This document shows, piece after piece, positions 51,343 to 59,346 of a stretch of 64,000 nucleotides of DNA. Within the stretch, counting starts at the first letter, position 1; each line of letters opens with the position of its first letter. The DNA is from Microtetraspora glauca (lineage in GTDB: Bacteria > Actinomycetota > Actinomycetes > Streptomycetales > Streptomycetaceae). The DNA lies in contig JOFO01000007.1 of assembly GCA_000721275.1 (NCBI GenBank), positions 124,001 through 188,000 on the forward strand. The letters run 5' to 3'. The notes beneath the pieces are model-generated. The model was not told the origin of the DNA and made no database searches. It worked only from the letters and a program-made list of their open reading frames with translations. Both the position numbers and the translations under genes were made by a program.

Positions 51343-51555
51343 ATGGACCGACTGCTGAGCGTGAACGAAGTGGCCGAACTCCTCGGCACCACTGTTCGCT
51401 TCCCTAGGCGCCTCATCGAGGAGCGCCGGATCACCTTTGTGAAGGTCGGCCGGCACGTCCGCATCCCCGAGAGCGCCGTCACCGCTTTCGTTACAGCAAA
51501 CACCGTGGAGCCGGTCGTCGTCCGCTCCGTGGCGATGCTGCGGAGGGCGGCCTGA
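51343..51555 (+). CDS. xis: Excisionase-type helix-turn-helix protein
   Basis: This 70-residue MerR/excisionase-like DNA-binding protein has LLSVNEVAELLGTTVRFPRRLIEERRITFVKVGRHVRIPESAVTAFV, a typical HTH_17 domain. It probably directs the integrase toward excision by bending the att site. ATG 51343 is eight bases from a GGGGGAG site. Its stop overlaps the integrase start by one base (TGATG), so Xis and Int are made together. Confidence 0.9.
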   Translation: MDRLLSVNEVAELLGTTVRFPRRLIEERRITFVKVGRHVRIPESAVTAFVTANTVEPVVVRSVAMLRRAA

Positions 51556-52733
51556 TGCCTCGCAAGCGGAAGCCTCGCCGGAGCTTCGGGCGCGTGCGCA
51601 AGCTGCCTTCGGGCCGGTTCCAGGCGCGCTATCCGGGGCCGGACGGTGTCCTTCGCCCCGCTGACCGGACCTTCGCCACGTCGACCGACGCGGATATGTG
51701 GCTGGCGAAGAAGCGTGTGGAGATCGAAGACGGGAGGTGGATCGACCCGGCCGAGGGCGCGGCCACAGTCCGGGACTGGTCTGCTCGCTGGCTGGCTGCC
51801 ATCACTCCCCAGCTCAAGCACAAGACCCAGGCGTCGTACAGGTCGCTCATTGAGTCGCGGATCAATCCCGCGTTCGGCGATCGTGAGCTCTCCAGCCTCC
51901 GGCCGATCACTGTGGCTGAGTGGGTCGGAGACATGAAGAGCGCTGGGCTCAGTGCCTCGCGCATCCGCCAGGCGTACCGGGTGTTGTCTCAGGTCATGGC
52001 CTCTGCCGTCGATAATGAGCTCATCGCCCAGACTCCGTGTCGCGGTGTGCGCCTTCCTCGGATGCCTCAGACCGAGCCGCACATCCTGACTCAGGTGGAG
52101 GCGTCCCGGATCGTCCGGAGCGCCAGCGCGCCGCATGATCTGCTGATTGCGCTGCTTGCCTTCGCCGGCCTCCGCATCGGGGAAGCGTTCGCCCTCAGGC
52201 GCATGGATGTGGACGTCCCGGGCTGCCTGCTGGTGGTGGACGAGAACCTCGCTGAGGCGAACGGAGCTCTGGTCTTCGACACCCCGAAGTCGCATCAGAA
52301 GCGGGTCCTGACCCTGGCACCGTCGCTGATGAAGAGGCTCGGCGCCTACCTGGACACGTTGCCTGGCGGTGACGATGCGCTGCTCTTCACGAACAGCTTC
52401 GGGCGGCCCCTGCGCTACAACCAGTGGCGCAAAGCGCACTTCGACCCGGCGGTCGCCGCGGCTGGTCTCTCGGACGTCACCCCGCACGACCTTCGCGCGT
52501 CACACGGCACCTGGGTCGCCGATCGGTACGGCGTGATGACGGCGGCCCATCGGCTCGGGCACTCCAACGCGAGCGTCACCACCCGGCACTACGCTCGACC
52601 TGTGGCCGGCCGAGACGCTGAGGTCGCTGCCGCATCTGATACCTGGCTCGAAGGGCATGCGGACGCCGATGGGGCACGTAGGGGGCACGACAACGATGAC
52701 GACGGCTCCGCTGGCGTCCTCGCACCGGCCTGA
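51555..52733 (+). CDS. int: Tyrosine site-specific integrase
   Basis: This 392-residue phage-type integrase has an N-terminal arm-binding region (RKRKPRRSFGRVRKLPSGRFQARYPGPDG) and a SAM-like core-binding domain (about 70-160). The C-terminal catalytic domain has R207 (FAGLRIGEA), H311 and R314 (HDLR), H336 (LGHS) and nucleophile Y346 (TTRHYAR); all catalytic residues are present. It recombines attL and attR in tRNA-Ser(UGA). It ends 37 bases before attR. Confidence 0.95.
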   Translation: MPRKRKPRRSFGRVRKLPSGRFQARYPGPDGVLRPADRTFATSTDADMWLAKKRVEIEDGRWIDPAEGAATVRDWSARWLAAITPQLKHKTQASYRSLIESRINPAFGDRELSSLRPITVAEWVGDMKSAGLSASRIRQAYRVLSQVMASAVDNELIAQTPCRGVRLPRMPQTEPHILTQVEASRIVRSASAPHDLLIALLAFAGLRIGEAFALRRMDVDVPGCLLVVDENLAEANGALVFDTPKSHQKRVLTLAPSLMKRLGAYLDTLPGGDDALLFTNSFGRPLRYNQWRKAHFDPAVAAAGLSDVTPHDLRASHGTWVADRYGVMTAAHRLGHSNASVTTRHYARPVAGRDAEVAAASDTWLEGHADADGARRGHDNDDDGSAGVLAPA

Positions 52734-52770
52734 CCTGCGACGGAGCCTGTGGGGGTTTTGATCGCCGAAA

Positions 52771-52827
52771 GGTCTTGAAAACCGTCGTGGCGCGAGTCAC
52801 CGTGGGTTCAAATCCCACACCCACCGC
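52771..52827. repeat. attR: attR: 57-bp direct repeat, 3' half of tRNA-Ser
   Basis: This is an exact copy of 46712-46768. Because it lacks the 5' half of the tRNA (acceptor 5' strand, D arm) it is not a functional tRNA gene, only the right junction left by integration. Chromosomal sequence resumes beyond it. Confidence 0.95.
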
Positions 52828-52848
52828 AGCGGATGAGAAACAGCAGGT

Positions 52849-52883
52849 CGGAGGGCGGTCCCGGGTTCCGGGGCCGCCCTCCG
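52849..52883 (+). terminator. Displaced native terminator of tRNA-Ser
   Basis: 10-bp perfect arms CGGAGGGCGG (52849-52858) and CCGCCCTCCG (52874-52883) have a 15-base loop. The hairpin lies 22 bases beyond attR, as expected for the terminator originally placed after the tRNA gene before the element inserted. Confidence 0.78.
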
Positions 52884-52935
52884 GCGTATGTCGCGGCGGG
52901 ACGGTGGGCCGTGTGAGGTGCCGGAGGAGGCTGTC

Positions 52936-53463
52936 GTGGTCAGGATCGTGCTCGTGCAGGGGGACATCACCGCCGAGGCGGTGGACGCGGTGGTCAACGC
53001 CGCGAACTCGTCGCTGCTCGGCGGCGGCGGGGTCGACGGGGCCATCCACCGGAAGGGCGGCCCGGAGATCCTCGCCGCCTGCGAGGACCTCCGCCGGTCG
53101 CACTACGGCAAGGGCCTGCCGACCGGACGCGCGGTCGCGACGACGGCCGGGCGGCTGCCGGCGCGGCACGTGATCCACACGGTGGGGCCGGTCTGGTCGG
53201 CGGACGAGGACCGTTCCGCGCTGCTGGCCTCCTGCTACCGGGAGTCGCTGGCGGTGGCCGACGGACTCGGGGCCCGTACGGTCGCCTTCCCCGCCATCTC
53301 CACGGGGATCTACGGCTGGCCGATCGACGACGGCGCGCGGATCGCCGTCGAGGCGGTGCGGGCGGCCGGCGCGGCGGGGACGAAGGTCGAGGAGGTGCGC
53401 TTCGTGCTCTTCGACGCGACCGCGTACGCCGCCTTCGAGGCCGCTGTGGCGGCCGAGGGGTAG
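52936..53463 (+). CDS. Macro-domain protein (ADP-ribose / O-acetyl-ADP-ribose deacetylase type)
   Basis: This 175-residue protein has the macro-domain core [35 protein letters not shown], then [19 protein letters not shown] and [23 protein letters not shown]. The [10 protein letters not shown] loop and STGIYG loop fit MacroD-type ADP-ribose hydrolases and O-acetyl-ADP-ribose deacetylases. GTG 52936 is six bases from a GGAGGAG site. It is a single gene beside the integrated element. It could act on the ADP-ribose 1'',2''-cyclic phosphate made by KptA, but no link is shown. Confidence 0.88.
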   Translation: MVRIVLVQGDITAEAVDAVVNAANSSLLGGGGVDGAIHRKGGPEILAACEDLRRSHYGKGLPTGRAVATTAGRLPARHVIHTVGPVWSADEDRSALLASCYRESLAVADGLGARTVAFPAISTGIYGWPIDDGARIAVEAVRAAGAAGTKVEEVRFVLFDATAYAAFEAAVAAEG

Positions 53464-53913
53464 TCGCCCCTCCTGGCTGCCACGTCGATCCGGGTCGACC
53501 CGCAGCCGGCCCGAAGCCGATTCGAAAGTCTGCGCTACTCCTTTTGAGGCTGTTCGAAGCCGGGTGGCTCCGTCGCGCCGTCTCGCGTCCGGTTTGTCGG
53601 GGGTTCTGGCGAAACGCTTCCTCCCTTGCGGCGTAACGGATCCGGGGGGCGTCGGCCGACCCCTGTCCTCCTGACCTGGAGGTTTCTCCGGGGTGGAGGG
53701 TTTATCGGCTTGTCCTCACGCTTGCGGGGGAATCGGGGGCTCCGGGGTGGTTCGCCGGGGATTCGGTGGGCAACTCTGGACTCGCGACGTCGAGCAGAAA
53801 ACGACCGGGGCGGTCGGCCAACTTCCCTGGTCAAGGCCGGAGTTCACGGCCTTCCTTCAGAGATCGATCATTCCGTGCACAGCAGACTGGCTTCAGTTCC
53901 CGGAGGAACAGAC
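53464..53913. promoter_or_regulatory. Upstream region of the small secreted protein
   Basis: This 450-base stretch is GC-skewed and not clearly coding. Strings such as GGAGGTTTCTCCGGGGTGGAGGG and repeated CGGGG runs are seen. A minus-strand open frame (53535-53834) of low complexity Arg/Pro sequence is considered a shadow. It should hold the promoter of the gene at 53914. No riboswitch was recognised. Confidence 0.35.
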
Positions 53914-54219
53914 ATGGCAAGCATCCGTACCGCCCGCATCGCCGCCGCCGTCGCCGCCCTGCCGCTCGCCGCCGCCCTCTTCGGCGGAGTGGCGCAGGCC
54001 GACAACGGCGGTTTCGCGGACGACGGATCGAACACCAGCGTCGCCACCATCATCGGCAGCGGCGTGGGCGGCGACAACAACGGCAACTCGACCACCACGC
54101 AGCAGGTGGCGACCGGTTCCGGTGCCTCCAACCAGAACAACACCGCGAGCGTGAACGGCTCCGCGTTCACCCACATCTCGCAGGCGAACAACACGGTCAA
54201 CTTCCACCCGTGGTGGTGA
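53914..54219 (+). CDS. Small secreted Asn/Ser/Thr-rich protein
   Basis: This 101-residue protein has a signal peptide (ARIAAAVAALPLAAALFGGVAQA) and a mature part of about 70 residues rich in Asn, Ser, Thr, Gly and Gln, without cysteine: GNSTTTQQVATGSGASNQNNTASVNGSAFTHISQANNTVNF, ending NFHPWW. The Asn/Gln spacing recalls curli-like beta-roll repeats, though no family could be assigned. ATG 53914 has a GGAGG site seven bases upstream. It may be a cell-surface or spore-coat protein; unlike chaplins it has no Cys pair. A strong UUCG-loop terminator follows. Confidence 0.82.
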   Translation: MASIRTARIAAAVAALPLAAALFGGVAQADNGGFADDGSNTSVATIIGSGVGGDNNGNSTTTQQVATGSGASNQNNTASVNGSAFTHISQANNTVNFHPWW

Positions 54220-54266
54220 CGACCCCACGGGGCCGGCCCGAGGGGGCGTGACCGCGGTGTGAACGG

Positions 54267-54307
54267 CGGCCCGCGCGACGGTACTTCGGTACCGGACGCG
54301 CGGGCCG
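54267..54307 (+). terminator. Strong terminator with C(UUCG)G tetraloop
   Basis: The outer arms CGGCCCGCGCG-like (54267-54277) and CGCGCGGGCCG (54297-54307) pair, then a small internal loop, then an inner stem CGGTAC/GTACCG capped by TTCG (54285-54288). This is a very stable hairpin about 48 bases after the secreted-protein stop. Confidence 0.85.
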
Positions 54308-54311
54308 TCTC

Positions 54312-54382
54312 CGCTTTCCAGGAGCCGGGGGGGCGGCGCTTCCAAGGAGTCGGGGGCAGCGCTTTCCAGGAGTCGGGGGCGG
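54312..54382. repeat. Three tandem imperfect 24-bp repeats
   Basis: The unit CGCTTTCCAGGAGTCGGGGGCGG occurs three times with small differences (starts about 54312, 54337 and 54360). It lies just upstream of the steroid-type operon. It is probably a slippage product, but may carry protein-binding sites. Confidence 0.65.
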
Positions 54383-54390
54383 CGGCATCC

Positions 54391-54424
54391 TTGACACGAC
54401 GAACGCATCTGACGGACAGTCAGA
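54391..54424 (+). promoter_or_regulatory. Promoter and candidate operator of the acyl-CoA operon
   Basis: TTGACA (54391-54396) could be a -35 box. About one spacer length downstream lies the inverted repeat TCTGAC-GGACA-GTCAGA (54408-54424). The palindrome would overlap the -10 region, as for a TetR-type repressor. It does not match the known KstR or KstR2 sites. Confidence 0.45.
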
Positions 54425-54455
54425 AACCCTCGTCGTCGCCCCGGGAGGCCGTCCC

Positions 54456-55622
54456 GTGCACCTCGCCCCGACCGAGCGGCAGCTCCGGCTGCGCGCCGAA
54501 CTCCGCGCGTACTTCCGCGAGACGATGCCCGACGGGCCGCCGCCGGCGACCGACGGCGCCGCGCAGCGCCGGCTGCTGCGGCGGATCGGGGCGGACGGGC
54601 TGCTCGGCCTCGGCTGGCCGGAGGAGTACGGCGGGCAGGGCCGCGGCCCCGACGAGCAGTTCGTCTTCTTCGACGAGGCGTACCGGGCCGGCGCGCCCGT
54701 CTCGATGGTCACGCTGAACACGGTCGGCCCCACCCTCATGCGGTACGGCACCGAGGAGCAGAAGGCCGTCTTCCTGCCCCGGATCCTGCGCGGCGAGTGC
54801 GTCTTCGCGATCGGCTACAGCGAGCCCGAGGCCGGCACCGACCTGGCGTCGCTGCGGACGCGGGCGGTGCGCGACGGCGACTCCTGGGTGATCGACGGCC
54901 AGAAGGTCTTCACCTCCAACGCGCAGAACGCCGACTGGATCTGGCTCGCCTGCCGCACCGACCCCGAGGTGCCGCCGCACCGCGGCATCTCCCTCCTCCT
55001 CGTCCCGACCGACGCCCCCGGCTTCTCGTGGACGCCGATCGAGACCGTCGGAGGGCTCACCACCACCGCGACCTACTACGACGGGATCCGGGTCCCGGCC
55101 GGGAACCTGGTCGGCGAGGAGAACGGCGGCTGGGGCCTCATCACCGAGCAGCTCAACCACGAGCGCGTCGCCCTGGCCGCGATCGGCATGCAGGCGGAGG
55201 AGTTCTTCACCGCTGCCCTCGACCGTGCCCGTACACCCGATCCGGTGACCGGGCGGCGCCGGATTGACGAGCCGTGGGTGCGGATCCGGGCGGCCGAGGC
55301 GCACGCCCGGCTGGCCGCGACACGCCTGCTGAACTGGCGACTCGTCGGGGACGTGGGGGCCGGCCGGCTGTCCCCGGGGGATGCCAGCGGCGTGAAGTTC
55401 GCAGGAACCGAATCGGCGGTGGAGGTGTATCGAATATGTCAGGAAATCGCGGGTGACGCGGGGACGGTGCGAGCGGGATCGCCGGGGGAGCGGGACGGCG
55501 GCGAGCTGGAGCGCATGAACCGCGCCGCCCAGATCAACACCTTCGGGGGAGGGGTGAGCGAGGTGCAGCGGGAGATCGTCGCGCGGGCACGGCTCGGCAT
55601 GAAGGGAAGGGGGCGGCGGTGA
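54456..55622 (+). CDS. Acyl-CoA dehydrogenase, FadE29/ChsE2-like
   Basis: This 388-residue flavoprotein has a LNTVGPTLMRYGTEEQKAVFLPRILRGECVFAIGYSEPEAGTDLASLRTRA middle domain and the C-terminal segment INTFGGGVSEVQREIVARARLGM. In single-chain acyl-CoA dehydrogenases the catalytic Glu sits in a YEGTAQ-type loop; here it reads FGGG, as expected for one subunit of an alpha2-beta2 heteromeric enzyme. Length matches FadE29 (about 387). It is the first of five overlapping genes. It would form one enzyme with the second dehydrogenase at 56559. GTG 54456. Confidence 0.88.
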   Translation: MHLAPTERQLRLRAELRAYFRETMPDGPPPATDGAAQRRLLRRIGADGLLGLGWPEEYGGQGRGPDEQFVFFDEAYRAGAPVSMVTLNTVGPTLMRYGTEEQKAVFLPRILRGECVFAIGYSEPEAGTDLASLRTRAVRDGDSWVIDGQKVFTSNAQNADWIWLACRTDPEVPPHRGISLLLVPTDAPGFSWTPIETVGGLTTTATYYDGIRVPAGNLVGEENGGWGLITEQLNHERVALAAIGMQAEEFFTAALDRARTPDPVTGRRRIDEPWVRIRAAEAHARLAATRLLNWRLVGDVGAGRLSPGDASGVKFAGTESAVEVYRICQEIAGDAGTVRAGSPGERDGGELERMNRAAQINTFGGGVSEVQREIVARARLGMKGRGRR

Positions 55623-56557
55623 GCGGGGAGGGGCAGGAGGAGCTGTACGCCCGGCTGAAGGCGTACGAGGGGCGGCCGGCCGCGACCGGCGGGCGCGGCA
55701 AGGACCCGGTGAACCTGCCGATGATCCGGCACTGGTGCGAGGCCATGGGGGACGCGCACCCGGCGTACCGGGGACCGGACGCGGTGGCGCCGCCGACCAT
55801 GCTCCAGGCGTGGACGATGGGCGGGCTCTCCGGGCACGAGGACCGCTCGGAGGCGTACGGGGAGCTGCTCGCCCTCCTCGACGGCGCCGGGTACACCTCG
55901 GTGGTCGCCACCGACTGCGAGCAGGAGTACCTGCGCCCGCTCCGGCCCGGCGACGAGATCACCTTCGACGCCGTCGTCGAGTCCGTCTCGCCGCGCAAGA
56001 CCACCCGGCTCGGCACCGGCCACTTCGTGACCACGCGGATGGACGTCCGGGCCGGCGGCGAGCTCGCCGGCACCCACCGCTTCCGGATCCTCAAGTACGC
56101 CCCCGCCGCCCGTCCCGCGCCACCGCCGGAGCGGCCCCGGCGGCCCCGCCCGGTGATCAACCGGGACAACGCCGGGTTCTGGGAGGGCGTCGCCGCCCAC
56201 CGGCTGCTGATCCAGCGGTGCACGGCCTGCGGCACGCTCCGCTTCCCGTGGCTGCCGGGATGCCACGCGTGCGGGTCGCCCAGGTGGGAGACCGTCGAGG
56301 CGAGCGGGGACGGCACGGTCTTCTCGTACGTGGTCATGCACCACCCGCCCTTCCCCGCCTTCGACCCGCCGTACGCGGTCGGGCTGATCGAACTGGCCGA
56401 GGGCGTCCGGATGATCAGCGACGTGGTCGGGGTGCCGTACGACAAGGTCCGGATCGGGATGCCGGTCCGGCTGGAGTTCCAGCGGGTCGACGACGAGCTG
56501 GAGCTGCCCGTCTTCCGCGCCGTGGACCGGCCGGACACCGGGGGAGGGGAGCGCTGA
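55619..56557 (+). CDS. MaoC-like hydratase fused to DUF35 OB-fold (ChsH2-like)
   Basis: This 312-residue protein has an N-terminal MaoC-like half (about 30-150: LPMIRHWCEAMGDAHPAYRG..., SVSPRKTTRLGTGHFVTTRMDV). The C-terminal DUF35 has a zinc ribbon (RCTACGTLRFPWLPGCHACGSPRWE) and an OB-fold (GTVFSYVVMHHPPFPAFDPPYAVGLIEL). This is the ChsH2 (Rv3542c) arrangement and length: the MaoC part pairs with ChsH1 as hydratase, and the DUF35 part binds the Ltp2 aldolase. GTG 55619 overlaps the previous stop by four bases. Confidence 0.9.
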   Translation: MSGEGQEELYARLKAYEGRPAATGGRGKDPVNLPMIRHWCEAMGDAHPAYRGPDAVAPPTMLQAWTMGGLSGHEDRSEAYGELLALLDGAGYTSVVATDCEQEYLRPLRPGDEITFDAVVESVSPRKTTRLGTGHFVTTRMDVRAGGELAGTHRFRILKYAPAARPAPPPERPRRPRPVINRDNAGFWEGVAAHRLLIQRCTACGTLRFPWLPGCHACGSPRWETVEASGDGTVFSYVVMHHPPFPAFDPPYAVGLIELAEGVRMISDVVGVPYDKVRIGMPVRLEFQRVDDELELPVFRAVDRPDTGGGER

Positions 56558-56558
56558 C

Positions 56559-57593
56559 ATGGACTTCACGCCCACCGAGGAGCAGCAGGCCGCGCGGGAG
56601 CTGGCCGCCCGGATCCTCGGCGACCTCGCCACGCACGAACGGCTCGCCGCCGCCGGCGGCGGCACGGACGCCGAGCTGTGGAAGGCGCTGTGCGCCGCCG
56701 GACTGCCCGCCGCCGTCGAGGAGATCGGCCTGCTCGGCCTCGTCCTGCTGCTGGAGGAGCAGGGCCGGGTGACGGCCCAGGTGCCGCTCGCCGCGACCGG
56801 GGTGTACGGGATCCTCGCCGTCGCCCGGCACGGCACCGGCGAGCAGCGCGCCCGCCTGCTGCCGGGGCTCCGCGCCGGGACGGCCGTCGCGACCGGCGCC
56901 TTCCCGGCGAGCGGCGCGGTCACGGCGCGGGACGGGCGGCTCACCGGGGCCGTCACCTGGGTGCCCTGGCTGCGGGACGCCGACCACGTCCTCGTCCCGG
57001 ACGCGGACCGGACGCTGTGGCTGGTGCGGGCAAGGGACGCCGAGGTCGAGCCCGTCGAGCTGACCGCGCCCTGGTCAGCGGGGCGGCTGGTGCTCGCCGG
57101 GACGCCCGCCGAACGGCTCGGCGACGGGACCGGCACGGGCGCGTACGAGGACGTGCTGGCCGCCGCCCGCACGGCCTTCGCCGGTCTGCAGGCGGGCGTC
57201 TGCGCAGGTTCGCTGGCGCGGGCCGTCGCGCACACCTCCGTACGGGAGCAGTTCGGGCGCCCGCTGGCCACCCGGCAGGCGGTGCAACTGCGCGCCGCCG
57301 ACGCGCACATGGACACCGAGTCCATCCGGGTCACCGCCTACGAGGCGGCCTGGCGGTCCGACGCGGGGCTGGACTGCGCCGGGGCGGCCCTCACGGCCGC
57401 CTGGTGGGCGTCCGAGGCGGGCAAGCGGGTCGTGCACAGCGGCCAGCACCTGCACGGCGGCACGGGCGCCGACCTCGACCACCCTGTCCACCGGCACTTC
57501 CTGTGGGGCCGGCAGCTCGACGCCTACCTGGGCGCCGGCACCGAACTCCTCGCCGAACTCGGCGATCTGCTCGCGAAGGGGGAGACGGCATGA
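56559..57593 (+). CDS. Acyl-CoA dehydrogenase, FadE28/ChsE1-like
   Basis: This 344-residue short dehydrogenase subunit has FTPTEEQQAARELAARILG at the start and LLGLVLLLEEQGRVTAQVPLAATGVYGILAVARHGTGEQRARLLPGLRAG in the middle. The C-terminal GQHLHGGTGADLDHPVHRHFLWGRQLD is the FadE28-type tail. It is shorter than usual dehydrogenases, matching FadE28 (about 339). It should pair with the 54456 gene as an alpha2-beta2 enzyme. It begins one base after the ChsH2-like stop. Confidence 0.88.
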   Translation: MDFTPTEEQQAARELAARILGDLATHERLAAAGGGTDAELWKALCAAGLPAAVEEIGLLGLVLLLEEQGRVTAQVPLAATGVYGILAVARHGTGEQRARLLPGLRAGTAVATGAFPASGAVTARDGRLTGAVTWVPWLRDADHVLVPDADRTLWLVRARDAEVEPVELTAPWSAGRLVLAGTPAERLGDGTGTGAYEDVLAAARTAFAGLQAGVCAGSLARAVAHTSVREQFGRPLATRQAVQLRAADAHMDTESIRVTAYEAAWRSDAGLDCAGAALTAAWWASEAGKRVVHSGQHLHGGTGADLDHPVHRHFLWGRQLDAYLGAGTELLAELGDLLAKGETA

Positions 57594-57997
57594 CGCCGCC
57601 GCAGGCCGGGGACGCGCTGCCGCCGCTGGAGATCCCGGTGACCCGCACGCTCGTCGTCGCCGGGGCCGTCGCGTCCCGCGACTACCAGGACGTGCACCAC
57701 GACGCCGAGGCCGCCCGGGCCAAGGGCTCCCCGGACGTCTTCATGAACATCCTCACGACCAACGGCCTCGTCGGCCGGTACGTCACCGACCACTTCGGCC
57801 CGCACGCCGTGCTCCGCAAGGTCGCCATCCGGCTCGGCGCCCCCAACCACCCCGGTGACACCATGGTGTTGACCGGCACCGTCGCCGAGGTGACGGACGG
57901 CCCGGACGGCACCGCCACCGCGCTCGTGCGCGTCACCGGGGCCAACGGCCTCGGCCACCACGTCACCGGCACGGTCACCGTGGAGGTGCCCCGATGA
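57590..57997 (+). CDS. MaoC-like hydratase subunit (ChsH1-like)
   Basis: This 135-residue single hot-dog fold protein has the hydratase catalytic motif SRDYQDVHHDAEAARAKGSPDVFMN, with Asp and His in the hydratase 2 position. It resembles ChsH1 (Rv3541c, 129 residues) and would form the active hydratase with the ChsH2-like MaoC half, adding water to the unsaturated acyl-CoA. ATG 57590 overlaps the previous stop by four bases (ATGA). Confidence 0.9.
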   Translation: MTPPQAGDALPPLEIPVTRTLVVAGAVASRDYQDVHHDAEAARAKGSPDVFMNILTTNGLVGRYVTDHFGPHAVLRKVAIRLGAPNHPGDTMVLTGTVAEVTDGPDGTATALVRVTGANGLGHHVTGTVTVEVPR

Positions 57998-59160
57998 GCC
58001 TGCGCCACCCCGACGGCCTCGGCGGCCGGGCCGCCGTCGCCGGCATCGGCGCGACCGCGTTCACCAAGGACTCCGGCCGCAGCGAACTGTCCCTCGCCGT
58101 CGAAGCGGTGCGGGCCGCCCTCGACGACGCCGGGCTCACCCCCGGCGACGTGGACGGGCTGGTCACCTTCACCATGGACACCAACCCCGAGATCACCGTC
58201 GCCCAGGCGGCCGGCATCGGCGAGCTCTCCTTCTTCTCCCGCGTCCACTACGGCGGCGGCGCGGCCTGCGCCACCGTCCAGCAGGCCGCCCTCGCCGTCG
58301 CCACCGGCATCGCCGAGGTCGTCGTCTGCTACCGGGCCTTCAACGAGCGGTCCGGCCGCCGCTTCGGCTCCGGGGTGCAGCAGCGGGAGCCGTCCGCCGA
58401 AGGCGCGGCGCTCGGCTGGCAGCTGCCGTTCGGGCTGCTGACCCCCGCCTCCTGGGTCGCCATGGCCGCCCAGCGCTATCTGCACGCGTACGGGCTCGCT
58501 CCGGAGGTCTTCGGCCACGTCGCCGTCACCGACCGCCGCCACGCGGCCACCAACCCCGCCGCCTGGTTCCACGGCAAGCCGATCACGCTCGCCGACCACG
58601 CCGCCTCCCGCTGGATCGCGGAGCCGCTCCGGCTCCTCGACTGCTGCCAGGAGACCGACGGCGGCCAGGCGATCGTCGTCACCACCCCCGAGCGCGCCCG
58701 CGACCTGCGGCACCCGCCGGCCGTCGTCCTCGCCGCCGCCCAGGGCGCGGGCCGCCGGCAGGAGGCCATGACCAGCTTCTACCGGGACGGGCTGACCGGG
58801 CTGCCCGAGATGGGGGTGGTGGCCCGGCAGCTGTGGCGGACCTCGGGGCTGCGGCCCGCCGACATCGACGTGGGCATCCTCTACGACCACTTCACCCCGT
58901 TCGTGCTCATGCAGCTGGAGGAGTTCGGGTTCTGCGCGCCGGGCGAGGGCGGCGACTTCGTCGCGGCGGACGCGCTGCCGCTCAACACCCACGGCGGGCA
59001 GCTCGGCGAGGCGTACCTCCACGGCATGAACGGCATCGCGGAGGCGGTACGGCAGGTGCGGGGCAGCGCGGTGAACCAGATACCCGGCGCGGCCCGCGTC
59101 CTGGTCACGGCCGGCACCGGCGTCCCCACCTCGGGCCTGGTACTGGGCGCGGACGGCTGA
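57994..59160 (+). CDS. Lipid-transfer protein / thiolase-like aldolase (Ltp2-like)
   Basis: This 388-residue thiolase-fold protein begins [52 protein letters not shown]. Its central YGGGAACATVQQAALAVATGIAEVVVCYRAFNERSG carries an Ala-Ala-Cys-Ala variant of the thiolase motif, and LNTHGGQLGEAYLHGMNGIAEAVRQVRG is near the C-terminus. Ltp2 (Rv3540c, about 386) is an aldolase that cleaves the hydrated steroid side chain with its ChsH2 DUF35 partner. ATG 57994 overlaps the MaoC stop (ATGA). Last gene of the five-gene operon. Confidence 0.9.
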   Translation: MSLRHPDGLGGRAAVAGIGATAFTKDSGRSELSLAVEAVRAALDDAGLTPGDVDGLVTFTMDTNPEITVAQAAGIGELSFFSRVHYGGGAACATVQQAALAVATGIAEVVVCYRAFNERSGRRFGSGVQQREPSAEGAALGWQLPFGLLTPASWVAMAAQRYLHAYGLAPEVFGHVAVTDRRHAATNPAAWFHGKPITLADHAASRWIAEPLRLLDCCQETDGGQAIVVTTPERARDLRHPPAVVLAAAQGAGRRQEAMTSFYRDGLTGLPEMGVVARQLWRTSGLRPADIDVGILYDHFTPFVLMQLEEFGFCAPGEGGDFVAADALPLNTHGGQLGEAYLHGMNGIAEAVRQVRGSAVNQIPGAARVLVTAGTGVPTSGLVLGADG

Positions 59161-59346
59161 CAGCCGCGGGGGCCGCAGGGGCAGGGATGCGGAGGGCGGG
59201 GTTCCCCGGCGGGACCCTGACGCTCGGCTGATGGCGGCTCCACCCAGAGGAGGTGGGGGCGGCCCGACGACTCCGACCTGAGAGGGAGCCGGGTTCGGGA
59301 CCTGGGGCCGATCCCTCCGGCACCCCTCCGCTCCTAGCGTGGAGCC

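Larger units (their letters stand above)
46769..52770. mobile_element. Integrated AICE-like element of about 6 kb lacking transfer genes
   Basis: This element is bounded by 57-bp attL/attR repeats in tRNA-Ser(UGA). Its gene content is a 121-residue unknown protein, an XRE-TPR regulator with an ABM-fold partner on the minus strand, a 110-residue Cys-rich protein, a RepSA-like HUH initiator, an excisionase-type helix-turn-helix protein, and a tyrosine integrase next to attR. This is the replication-excision-integration set of actinomycete integrative and conjugative elements such as pSAM2. The FtsK-like TraSA, Spd and Kil/Kor transfer modules are absent. It should excise and possibly replicate, but not transfer on its own. 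Confidence 0.92.

Noticed and set aside
52771..52827. Second tRNA-Ser gene
   Set aside because: Only the 3' half is present (no 5' acceptor strand or D arm), so it is the attR junction.
53535..53834. Minus-strand 99-residue open frame in the gap before the secreted protein
   Set aside because: Arg/Pro-rich, no ribosome-binding site, no recognised motif. Possible but not supportable as a gene.
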